Positions 54,774 to 64,000 of a stretch of 64,000 nt of DNA are shown here, one piece after another. Both the position numbers and the translations under genes were made by a program. Origin of the DNA: Pogostemon cablin (taxonomy: Eukaryota > Streptophyta > Magnoliopsida > Lamiales > Lamiaceae); assembly GCA_023678885.1 (NCBI GenBank), contig CM042953.1, positions 2,120,563-2,184,562 on the forward strand. Direction: 5' to 3'. Each line of letters starts with the position of its first letter. The first letter of the stretch is position 1. The notes under the pieces are model-generated. The model saw only the letters and a program-made list of their open reading frames with translations. It was not told where the DNA came from and searched no databases.

Positions 54774-55939
54774 TGTTGGATTGTATACTAAAAGTCTAGC
54801 TTTAGTATGAACAATGTCATAACAATATTTGAAATGAGAATCATTGATCAAATGATTGCATCTTATAATTTATTTTATATGAATGATGCAATAGTCCATT
54901 TACTTTATACTGTAGATAATATGTTGTGCGACAACACACAGAAGATCATATTATCGGTTTCCTTATAAAGTATAAACAGATGCTCACAACTGAGATAGAC
55001 GGGGACTCTCTATCGGTATGGTTGTAGTGTGGTTTGGTATTAGTTTGTCTTGGCTATAGAATCACATTAGTGCACTTGTGTGTATTGAGCAGGACCGCCT
55101 GAGATGGTTCGACTTATACTGACTTACAGAAGAACTTGATCTCTGTTATTGTGGAAGTTCGTACTCTTAATCCCTATACAATAACCTCGACACGTAGGGT
55201 AGTATGTATTTCTTTGATTCATCAATGGGTATAAGTATTAAATCAACAAACTCGGTGAGTTGGGAAGTAGTGCTGTCTCTATAGTGTGCTGTTGATTGTA
55301 GAAGGAATTCATGTCCGTCATAGGTTGATGATGTCCCATTGAGGAGCTCATAAGGTTTATCATGTAAATCTTGCAAGTGGATTAATTTCCGGCATGATAA
55401 TAAGGTTGAGTGGTACTACTCTCGGATGAGATATTAATTAATTTGAGTTGTTAGTAACTTAATTAATTAATGGACATTGTATTTCTTAAACATGGGGAGA
55501 CTATCGGGCTTATAATAAGAAGGAGCCCAGAACATAATTTTGGGATTGGACGGGTAGTGCAGTAATAATATTTTAGTGGACTATATTATTATTATTGGAT
55601 TTAATTAAAAGCTTTGGGCTAAGCTTGGTTAATTAAATTCAATTGAGGCCCAGCCCAATTTCTCCTCCTGGTCCTTGCTGTAGCCCAACTATATAAGTCA
55701 GTGCCTCATTTGACAGTTAGAAAGAACAGGAGCAGATTGAGAGAATCCTGCGGATTGTTGCCCACACAACAGTAGGATTCGACTTGGGACATACAGCAGA
55801 AGATTGAGAGGTGGTTCTCTGCAACGGTTCATCCTCTACATCAACCCAGAAGTACGGTAAACATTATTTTTGCTTTCGCTGATTTGTTTGCCTGTTATCC
55901 TAACGATCACGGTTGATCCGCACGATCCAATTGCCAACA
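54774..55939 (+). repeat. 3' LTR of copia C
   Basis: Preceded by AGTATAAGTGGGAGAT (54758-54773). TATA-like CTATATAAGT at 55689-55698. Followed by ATTAG. Very close to the 5' LTR. Confidence 0.94.
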
Positions 55940-55944
55940 ATTAG

Positions 55945-56274
55945 GGGACACCAATTTGAAGGCTTGCCATTCAAAATATGGGAGAGAAATTTATGAAGCT
56001 CTGTTCTACTTCTAGGGTGGTAGGTTTTCGCTCTCTCTGGAAATATGTATTTTTCCTTTCTTATAAAGAATATCAAGAGTAAAGAATTGGTTACTAAATT
56101 TTAGCTGATAGGGGAGAGATAATGGAAAGATTTTAGGAAACAAAATCATTAATTTAAACTTAAATAATAAATAAATAAAGTAATATAAAAGCCAAGATAT
56201 ATTTGTCCACACCTATATTACTAATAAGTTTAAATATATATAGATATATATATTTACATATACAAGCCTTTACA
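55945..56274. other. Right part of J
   Basis: Continuation of 47948 after copia C. AT-rich with a (TA)n-like run near 56235-56255. No gene. Confidence 0.6.
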
Positions 56275-56279
56275 AGTTT

Positions 56280-56585
56280 GTACCAGCGATCCGTGAATAA
56301 ACTCATCTGATGGGGAGGAAGACACTATAGCCAACTCGCAAGTTTATTCATATCACTTACAAACCAATAATGGAGGTCGTGGAAATTATTAACCAATCCC
56401 CTCTCCCACTTAGTTATTTAACACCGAGGGTTTTTACATGCATATAATATTCTAAATAAAATACACAGCCTAGCATGCTCCTATTACAGCACATAAGGCA
56501 GTAAATCACAGAGAATCATGCATACATATATAACTATAATTAGATATTCCATTAATTACAAACAGTTATATATCAGCGAGTTTGA
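56280..56585 (-). other. Copia leader fragment K, right piece
   Basis: The minus strand aligns with copia C 50600-50900: 'ACTAAGTGGGAGAGGG', 'GGCCTCCATTATTGGTTTGT', 'CTTCCTCCCCATC'. Joined to 46342-46444 it forms a continuous copia leader. The rest of that element is not present. Confidence 0.8.
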
Positions 56586-57117
56586 TTATTCGCCATCAAG
56601 TACGAATATGGGCAACACAGATGAGGATCCACCTCCTGGTGAGGTAGCAGGGATCGACGTACCTTGTCAGGTCATGGGGGTCAGGGCTGCGTCCTGAAAT
56701 AAAATTGGAAATCATGAAGAATCTCATGCCGATCTCTATGAATTTTCCTCCAACTGTGGCAGCCTTACCAGCGCCTGATCTCATGCAAGCCAACTATCTT
56801 ATCTGCCTAGTGCAATGCTTGGATCCGTGCACTCCAAAGAGTGACCTCCGAGCATGCTATTGAGCGTCTTGCCCAATTGCTCGACAACTCCACCATCCTA
56901 CTCATTTCTTACATTCGCACTCGGCGACACTACTTTATCCTGTGCACACGAATAGGCACTCTCTCCCAGCAATCCGCCCGCCAGCTTGCCCACTTGCCTG
57001 CCTATGTGCTTGCCTCCAACCTACAAGCCCAACAACACGCCCGGTGTATGCCCACACCCATGTTAATCAAGCGTTGCAAACACACCATCAGGCGCTCTGC
57101 CCGGTAGGTTGCATGAC
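56586..57117. other. Unassigned GC-rich segment
   Basis: More GC-rich than its neighbours, with overlapping frames on both strands (56596-56793 minus; 56841-57107 and 56942-57157 plus), the latter with repeated Cys/Leu/Ala/Pro-rich wording. I recognise no domain. It lies between the K leader and the gag start of a gypsy element, so it may be internal sequence of that element or a captured fragment. Confidence 0.35.
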
Positions 57118-57297
57118 TTACTCTCCCCGTGCTTGCCATGTCGCCCGCTTGTACTGATTTCTCAATTGTTCAAGAGTATCCGTTGTTTTCACATTCTTGT
57201 TCTTGTTCTTGTTCTTCTTTGCTTTCTTTTTTTTAGATGACGCTCCTATTTTCGAATCAAAATACGCTAGTTTTGCTCCCTTCGATCTAGTGTGCAT
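57118..57297 (-). pseudogene. Gag N-terminus of F-family gypsy E3 (59 codons)
   Basis: The ATG at 57297 opens 'MHTRSKGAKLAYFDSKIGAS', then a Lys/Asn-rich run (KKKKAKKNKNKNKN), encoded by a GTTCTT-like repeat on the plus strand (57196-57230), and 'TDTLEQLRNQYKRATWQARGE' before TAA at 57118-57120. It starts about 110 bp after the PBS, the right place for gag. Basic N-termini occur in Athila-type Gag, but this one cannot be assigned by wording alone. No continuation was found after the stop. Confidence 0.5.
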
Positions 57298-57389
57298 ACA
57301 CTTGAGAAAATTTAAATGTTAGAAAAATAAAGACAAGTATGGAATAGTCTCAATTAAACTAGAAATAATAAATTCAATAACAGCAACCG

Positions 57390-57407
57390 TCCTCGGCAAT
57401 GGCACCA
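57390..57407 (-). other. Primer-binding site of E3 (tRNA-Asp type)
   Basis: On the minus strand TGGTGCCATTGCCGAGGA, a mutated form of TGGCGCCGTTGCCGGGGA, lies 6 bases after the LTR end. It shows that the LTR at 57414-62300 is the 5' LTR of a minus-strand element. Confidence 0.75.
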
Positions 57408-58908
57408 GAAACTTGGGCATTTTCTTAACACACAATTAATCCCCAAGTTTGAAGGATGTAAATATAGCTTAGGTAAGCGACCTAGTTATATTATCGAACC
57501 CAAAAGATGGATGATTATCAATTTCTTATTATCTAAATCAATTAAATCTATTGTTGGGCAATTTAAATGTGGAATAATTATCAATCTACTAAAACAATAA
57601 TTAAATAGCAAATAAAATAAACAAGCAATAAAGAATTAAAAAAATTGATCAAGTTAGAGAATATGTAGCCCTTAGGATAATCCAGTTTCATTCATCAATC
57701 TCCCTCTCATATGCATTTGTCCAAATCTGCCTTATGGAATATGAACGCATCACTAAGCCATGAAATCTACTCTATAAACACAAGTAAATAGCATGTAACA
57801 CGTGTGAATCACTTTGGAGAAAGAGATATAATTTCACCCCCCCTTTCTAGGTACTATCAGTATCAATTATTTCCCATGCACTTAGTACTCTATAATTTCC
57901 CTTTATAGATACTATAAAATTATCCTCTTTATCCTACTTATCAACCCGAATTAAATTCAATTAACAAGTATTAATATATGATAGTTCTAATGCAGCTCCG
58001 AAATTCCCTCACTTAGAATCATAAACGTGGAATCCTGTTCAGTAGTGAACGCGCTCAATCAACAACCAAGATATATATCCAGACTCTATATAACAGTTGT
58101 AGATGTATAAAACGATCGTGAATATAGATTAAAAATTCATAGTCATATATAAAATAAACTACAAGTTGTTTTGTATGGATTATTATACGAAAGTTCAATT
58201 AACTCATAAAACCTTCATAAACCCTAGAACTACTAAAGCGGTTCTAGGCCATGATGTTGCAATGAAAAATCATGGTGGTTGGATAGATCTTACCCATAGT
58301 TTGGAAAATTACAAGATAAATTAAGAAATGTATAAAACCCTAGGGAGTAGTCGCATCTCGCTCTGTCTTGAATCTTTACTTGGTTCTTACTTGATTTGAC
58401 AGACGAATCACTCTCTATAGCTCCTTCAGATGGAGTTAGGGTTTGGATGTGGTGTAGGATGGATGTAGAATCTAATTCTCTTCTTGATGTGATTTGAATC
58501 TACTTTTATACTTGTAAACTCTCCTTATGGAACTTTACTGGGCTTTTTCATGGAAAATACGCACATACACGCAATGGAGGTTTAAACCCGATAAATCTGG
58601 AAGTCTGTGTCCTTGCTCGACCAAATAGCTCCTTGTCAAGAATCTCGACTTTGGTCGCGCAAGAGGTCGAGCAGCCTGTCAATGTTGGATTTGTATACTA
58701 AAATTCTAGCTTTAGTATGAATAATGTTTTAACAATGTTTGAAATGAGAATCATTGATCAAATGATTGCGTCTTATAATTTATTTATATGTCCGATGCAA
58801 TAGCCCACTTACTTTGTACCATAGATAATATGTTGTGCAACAACACGCGGAAGATCATATTATCGATTTCCTTATAAAGTATAAACAGATGCTCACAACC
58901 GAGATAGA

Positions 58909-60841
58909 TGATGAGAGTGAAAATAAGCGTGTTTTATTATCCAATTTAACACCTTTTTTATGAGAATTTTTGTCATATATTAGAACAATGGTCTTATATT
59001 CATTATATATGAGAATTATGTGCACTTGAGGTGTTTTATTATATTTTAGGTGGAAAAAGGATCAAAAGAGCCAAGTTTGAGAAAAGGTGCAATTTGTGCA
59101 AGAATGCTGATAAACGTACGTCGAACTTGTGTAATTATTCTGTATTTATGTGGAGCTCGAAACGGTTAGTGTGATATGTGGTTGGAAAGCCACTGAAGAG
59201 AGTGTCGTTTTGGCGTAAAGAACATCCCATTCGGAGTCCGAACGAGGAAGTTATGAGCAAAGTGGTGACGCCGCGCGAGCTGTGCAAACAGAATTACAGT
59301 GCTATATTCCATGGTCTGTTACATATTCAATTCTTGGAGTTATTATAAGTTTTTTATATTGATAGAAATTCCAGGAAGAGAGGATCGCGTGAGCACAAAA
59401 ATCACTTAATTTGGAGATCGGATGTGAAAGTTATACGCGAAACGGTGAGCCTGCGCAAATCGATTCGACCTGCTTCTGGTCGAACCGAGGTCGAACCCAA
59501 TGGAAAAATAGCTGGTTCGACCACGACATGTTTGGTTCGACCTGTAGGGGTTGGTTCGACCTGTTTGGGAGGTCGAACCGGGCTTCGGGAACTTACCAAA
59601 TCCGTATTTTCGAGGCCTAAACGCGTGTGATCACTTGAAAAGCCCATTCCAAGCCCTAGAGACGTGATTACAAGTATAAAAGGAGGCTCATGCAGTCAAG
59701 AAAGATGTTCAATCAAGGAGGAAGAACACAATACAAGAGAGGAGAAGAGAGGCCACAACCATACAACACCCCACAAGGGGGGATCACCCCCCATCCATCA
59801 TCCACTTCCTTTCCTCCATCCATCCATCACTTTGAAGATTCGTTTGTGGAATCAAGAGGAGAACCAAGAGGAGGATTCAAGATGGAGAAGGGCATGAAGA
59901 CGCCATATCAAGGGTTTATTCGTTTCCTAATTTATCTTGTATTTTCCGGACATCCGGGTAAGATCTGTCCAACACCCATGATTATTCTTCGAAACATCAT
60001 GGGCTAGAGCCTTTTTGGTACATCTAGGAGTTTTGATGGTTTTATGAATTAATTGATCTTCTATGCGTAAACTCCGTACAACACTACTTGTGGATTTATT
60101 TTATATATGATTGTGCTTTCTTAATCCATATTCACGGTCGTTTTGTGCATCTTCAATTGGTATATAGAGTCTGAATATATATCTTGGTTGTAGATTGAGT
60201 GCGTTCACCGCTGAACAGGATTCCATGTTATGATTCTAAGTGAGGGGACTCCGAAGCTTCATTAGAACTATCATATATGAATACTTATTAATTGAATTAA
60301 ATTCGGATTATTAAGTAGGATAAAGAGGATAACTTTATAGTACCTATAAAGGGAGATCATATCGGGTTAGAGTACCAATCCTAGGGGGAAATAATTGATA
60401 CTGATAGTACCTAGAAAGGGGGTGAAATTATATCTCTTGCTCCGAGGTTATTCACACGTGTTACACGCATATTTACTTGTGTCTATAGAGTAGATTTGCA
60501 TGGCTTAGTGATGCGCCCATATTCCACAAGGCAGAGTCGGACATCAACACATAAAAGGGAGATTAATGAGTGAAACTGGATTATCCTAGAGCTACATATT
60601 CTCCTACTTGATCCACCTACGTATTCTTCGAGTGATAGTTTATTTTATTTGTTATTTAATTTAGTATTTTAGTTATAATCAAACATCAAACTCTTATTGC
60701 TTTGTCTTAATTAATTTAGATAATAATTTAATTGATAATACGCCGTCCCTTGGGTTCGATATTCACTTGGTCACCTTTCGAAACTACAATTGATATCCTT
60801 CATACTTGGGGATTAATTGTGTGTTGAGAAAACGCTCATCA
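58909..60841 (+). repeat. Solo F-family LTR 'E4', nested in copia LTR
   Basis: TGATGAGAGTG to CGCTCATCA, 1933 bp, with a perfect duplication ATAGA (58904-58908, 60842-60846). The copia LTR resumes in register ('GATAGACGGGGAC'). The GGTTCGACC cluster is at 59460-59582 and the TATA box GTATAAAAGG at 59674-59683. Open frames at 59411-60007 cover the cluster and downstream leader-like sequence and have no recognisable protein content. Confidence 0.93.
59460..59683 (+). promoter_or_regulatory. GGTTCGACC array and TATA box of E4 LTR
   Basis: Seven or so copies of GGTTCGACC/GGTCGAACC in 120 bp are followed about 90 bp later by GTATAAAAGG. The motif is nearly self-complementary (GGTCGAACC against GGTTCGACC). 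The same layout, with a different word, occurs in H. Confidence 0.5.
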
Positions 60842-62300
60842 ATAGACGGGGACAATCTATCGGGATGGTTGTAGTGTGATTTGGTGTTAGTTTGTCTTGA
60901 CTATAGAATCACATTAGTATGCTTTGTGTATATTGAGAAGGACCGCTTGAGATCGTTCATTTTATAATAATTATTTAGAAGAACTTGATCTCTGTTATTA
61001 TGGATGTTCGTACTCTTAATCCCTATTTAATAACTTTGACACGTAAGGTAGTATGTATTTATTTAATTCATCAATGGGTTAGACTTACATGTAACTAAAT
61101 CAACAAGCTCGATGAGTTGGGAAATAGTGTTGTCTCTATGGTGTGCTGTTGATTGTAGAAGGAATATGTGTCCTATTAAATAGGTTGATGATGTCCCATT
61201 GAGAAGCTCATAAGGATTATAACGTAAACCCTGCTGGTGAATTTATTCCAGCATGATAATAAGGTTGAGTGGTACTACATTCGTATGATATATTAATTAA
61301 TGGAGTTGTCAGTAACTTAATTAATTAATGAGCATTGTATATCTTAAACATGGAGAGACTGTCGGACTCATAATAAGAAGGAGCCCATAAAGTAATTTGG
61401 GATTAGAGCGGCAATGTAGCAATAATATTTTAGTAGAATATATTATTATTATTATTATCGGACTAACTATAAGTTTTGGGCTAAACTTGGATACTTAAGC
61501 CCAATGGAGGCCGACTCTAATTTCTCCCCCTGGTCACTATTGTAGCCCATATATAAGTCATCTTAGTGATCTGGAAACCCTAATGACTGAGCCTAACACA
61601 TGTGAGTTTGAGGGAGAATTACTAATTGAGAGGATCTTGAGGATCGTCGCCCACACGACGTCAAGATTGGACTTGAGAATACAACATAAGATCGGAGAGG
61701 TCGTTTTCAGCAACCTGATCATCAACTTCCACAATTTTCTGTAATCTTGTGGAACCCAAACTGGTATTGTGATACATGGTTGGAAAATCATGGAAGAGAG
61801 GATCGTTTTGGCGCAAAAATCACTCAAATCGGAGATTGGATGAGGAAGTTATGCCCAAAATTGTGAGTTCGCGCAAGCCGCCGGCGAGAATTTTCTCTTC
61901 TTCAGCATACCATGGTGAAAGGTAATGCAAATTCATATTTTTGTTTTCACTGGTATAGTTTGCATTGAACCCTAACGATTCACGTTAACCAAAGGATTGG
62001 ACGCCAACAGTCTGTACACTGAAACTTCTTCCTCATCTCTTGCTCGACTTGCACTATTGTTGCTCGACCACATGGCCCTGGCCGAGCAACTCTTCTTCTG
62101 GTCGAGCAGCGCCTCAAAAATTGTATTTATCAATTCTGAGCACTTCCGACCCGTTTTTCTGTGAAATTATGCTCAAACAACCTCATTAGTCTCTGATTCG
62201 TGACTTTTTCATATAGATCCCGATTCGCCTCAATTTAAGACCAAATCGTGCTCAATTTCCACATAAATTAGAGCTCAAAATATATGAATTCTCACTCTCA

Positions 62301-62714
62301 AATATGAAACTAACTCTTTTAATATATACAACTATGCATACCAACTAATATGCAATAAAAAATTTTAAATTTAGAAAAATACAAATATTATTGTCATAAC
62401 GTTTGTTGCACGGGTAAAATTCTAGTAACATGTTAACGAATAGAAATCTAAAGATATTTATATGAGAGTTTTTTTTCTGATGTGGCTCTCTAAAAAACTT
62501 CCTTGATGAAATATAATTTTGACATTAATTTGAATATTTTATTTTATAACTAAACTTTCCTTATTTGCAAAACTTCAATTTTTTATTTTGACAATAATTT
62601 GAATATTTTATTTTATAACTAAACTTTCCTTATTTGCAAATTTCAGTTTCTTTTTTTTTTTTGTTAAGCTCAATTAATGTGAGTTAATGGCTAAAAGCTA
62701 ATTTCAATCCATCA
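62301..62714. other. AT-rich sequence with a 69-bp tandem duplication
   Basis: No gene. Two copies of a 69-bp unit starting TTTTGACA(T/A)TAATTTGAAT lie at 62517-62585 and 62586-62648, nearly identical. Confidence 0.75.
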
Positions 62715-62723
62715 ATTATAAAT

Positions 62724-62997
62724 GACAAAGTCTCTTGTGAGATGGGCTATTTGTGAGACAGGTTGACCCATCACTAAAGTATGTTTATTGTGTTGATAAA
62801 GTATGTTAAGTGGTTGTTAAAGTATGTTTTCTAAAGTATGATTGATTATGTATTAAATTATGATTTTAGTGTGTTATAAATGATTTATTATTAACATACT
62901 TAAACTACAAATAAGCATACTTTCTCTATAAAATAAGCATACGTTAGTGATGGGTCGACCCATCTCACAAATAACCCATCTCACAAGAAAGTTTCAC
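62724..62997. mobile_element. MITE with long inverted ends and 9-bp duplication (Mutator-like)
   Basis: 274 bp. The ends are GACAAAGTCTCTTGTGAGAT and the reverse complement GTGAAACTTTCTTGTGAGAT, extending as inverted repeats of about 55 bp through TGACCCATCACTAA. The 9-bp duplication ATTATAAAT is perfect (62715-62723 and 62998-63006). A 9-bp duplication with long terminal inverted repeats is the mark of Mutator-like elements. It has no ORF, so it would need a transposase from elsewhere. Confidence 0.88.
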
Positions 62998-63006
62998 ATT
63001 ATAAAT

Positions 63007-63211
63007 TAGCTAATTTCAAATGAATAACGGCAATTTAAATTTAAAACTAATTTTATATTTTTTAACTTAATAGCATTTAACTTTTGTGTGTATATATTGA
63101 AATAAAATATACGTTAGATTGCACTTTCATTTTTCATTTCTCATCCTTATACATCACAATTACATTTAACTTTTTTTTTTATTTTTCTATTTTTAATATT
63201 TATATAATCGT
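63007..63211. other. AT-rich sequence, nothing recognised
   Basis: T-rich and A-rich runs, no ORF and no repeat seen. Confidence 0.6.
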
Positions 63212-64000
63212 TGATGCGCGTTTTCTTTGTAGCTTAAGCAAGCGACCAAGTTAAATATCTAACCCAAAGGACGGCGTATTATCAATTTAATTATTTACTA
63301 AATTAATTAAGATAAAGGCAATAACGTTTGAGGATTGAATTATTAACTAATAAAAAATTAATTTAAAATAACAAATAAAATAAATAATACTGGAAGAATA
63401 CGGAAGTGACTCAAGAATGGAGAATAGCTAGCTCTAGGGTAATCCAATTTTACTACTTAACTTCCCTCTCAAGTGCAAGCCGACTCTACCTTGTGGACTA
63501 TGGACGCATCACTAAACCATGCAAATATACTCTATAGACACAAGTAAATATGCGTGTAACATGTGTGAATAACCTCAGATCAAGAGATATAATCTCACCC
63601 CCTTTCTAGGTACTATCAGCATTAATTATTTCCCACATCTGGAATTTAACCCGATATGATCTCCCTTTATAGGTACAATAAAATTACCCTCTTTATCCTG
63701 CTTACGAACCCAAATTCAATTCAATTAATAAACATTCATATATGATATTTCTAATGAAGCTTTGGAGTCCCATCATTTAGAATCATAACATGGAATCCTG
63801 TTCAGCAGTGAACGCGCTCAATCAACAACCAAGATATATATTCAGGCTCTTTATAATAGTTTAAGTTGCACAAAATGACTGTGAATATGGATTTAAAAAT
63901 GCATAATCATATATAAAATAAATCCACAAGTAGTGTTGTACGGAGGACACACAAGAGAGTTTTATAATTCATACAACCTTCAAAACACCCTAGATCTACC
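63212..64000 (-). repeat. F-family LTR 'E5' (minus), cut by window edge
   Basis: The plus strand starts TGATGCGCGTTTTC, the reverse of the family's LTR end. It follows the E3/E4 LTR (for example 'CGGCGTATTATCAATTTAA' and 'CACTAAACCATGCAAAT') to the window end. What lies at its other end is not visible. Confidence 0.85.

Larger units (their letters stand above)
47949..55939 (+). mobile_element. Copia element C, complete but defective
   Basis: 7991 bp; LTRs 47949-49121 (1173 bp) and 54774-55939 (1166 bp), target duplication ATTAG perfect (47944-47948, 55940-55944). The two LTRs differ at only a few positions in any stretch I compared, so the insertion is recent. Yet gag-pol (51410-54757) is shattered by many frameshifts and stops. 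Copia A carries the same lesions. It must have moved with enzymes from another copy. Confidence 0.95.
46450..56274. mobile_element. Solo-type LTR 'J', split by copia C
   Basis: Ends TGTGACATCC (46450) and CCTTTACA (56274) with a perfect 5-bp duplication AGTTT (46445-46449, 56275-56279). Its own sequence is 46450-47948 and 55945-56274, about 1.83 kb, with no protein frame. The TGT...ACA termini and 5-bp duplication indicate an LTR, and 'TTTAGCGGAAGC' near one end is reminiscent of chromovirus LTRs. Orientation and family are uncertain. Confidence 0.7.
58683..62009 (+). repeat. Solo copia LTR, split by E4
   Basis: TGTTGGATTTG (58683) to ACGCCAACA (62009); own sequence is 58683-58908 and 60847-62009, about 1.39 kb. 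Flanks are GTCAA and GTCTG, an imperfect 5-bp duplication (3 of 5). Same subfamily as the solo LTR at 31593. TATA-like CATATATAAG near 61549-61558. It holds a ~110-bp segment (61764-61880) also found in E4. Confidence 0.85.
57414..62300 (-). repeat. 5' LTR of F-family gypsy E3, interrupted
   Basis: The minus strand starts TGAGAGTGAG at 62300 and ends GAAAATGCCCA at 57414. Its own sequence (about 1.55 kb) is 62010-62300 plus 57414-58682; the rest is a nested copia LTR. GCTCGACC-type motifs lie on both sides of the insertion (58615-58675 and 62040-62108). The internal part leads to PBS and gag on the left. Confidence 0.82.

Noticed and set aside
59664..60007. Open frames 3' of the TATA box in E4
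   Set aside because: They lie in the transcribed part of a solo LTR, start at different places in two frames, and are low-complexity (Pro/His/Gly-rich).

Overview
This is repeat-rich nuclear DNA from a flowering plant, probably a eudicot. The evidence is dense nested LTR retrotransposons of both plant superfamilies (Ty1/copia and Ty3/gypsy), Athila-type pol sequences, plant-type primer-binding sites (initiator tRNA-Met and tRNA-Asp), a Mutator-type MITE, and AT-rich decayed filler. I found no host protein gene, tRNA, rRNA or CRISPR array. Almost all long open frames belong to transposons, and nearly all are broken by stops or frameshifts, so the window looks like heterochromatin built by successive insertions.

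Layout. (1) 1-33544 is the 3' part of an Athila-like gypsy element (here 'F', + strand) whose 5' part lies left of the window. Copia A (ends 2529) sits in its last ORF. Copia B (2899-23390, target duplication CTTAT) sits in its 3' noncoding region, and B carries a 12.7-kb gypsy element H (5171-17897) in its leader. F's 3' LTR (starts 24549, ends about 33544) is interrupted by copia G (25952-31381, minus strand, duplication ATTAG), a block of ~65-bp repeats, and a solo copia LTR (31593-32983, duplication ATTTA). (2) 33545-34019 is unassigned. (3) 34020-36910 is a decayed chromovirus-type gypsy remnant on the minus strand with a candidate DNA-transposon insertion. (4) 36911-44606 is gypsy D (minus), a relative of H that has lost RT, RNase H and integrase but keeps gag/protease pieces and ORF3. 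(5) 44607-46341 holds a copia LTR fragment and an F-family LTR with an inverted piece. (6) 46342-56585 is an old copia leader (K, minus) split by a solo-type LTR (J, 46450-56274, duplication AGTTT), itself split by copia C (47949-55939, duplication ATTAG). (7) 57118-62300 is the 5' end of an F-family gypsy element on the minus strand; its LTR contains a solo copia LTR (58683-62009), which contains a solo F-family LTR (58909-60841, duplication ATAGA). (8) 62301-64000 is AT-rich DNA with a 274-bp Mutator-like MITE (9-bp duplication) and a last partial F-family LTR.

How the parts may work together. H and D share, between pol and the extra ORF3, a conserved set of signals: two hairpins each carrying a copy of the element's polypurine tract, an array of GGCCGTGT-type motifs like the LTR's own upstream array, a TATA-like box, and a ~640-bp putative intron whose acceptor touches the ORF3 start codon. 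This suggests ORF3 has its own transcription unit. Copias A and C share the same crippling lesions although C's two LTRs are nearly identical, which points to recent movement with enzymes supplied by another element. Copia and gypsy LTRs in this window also share a ~110-bp module. All names (A-K, E2-E5) are local labels used only here.
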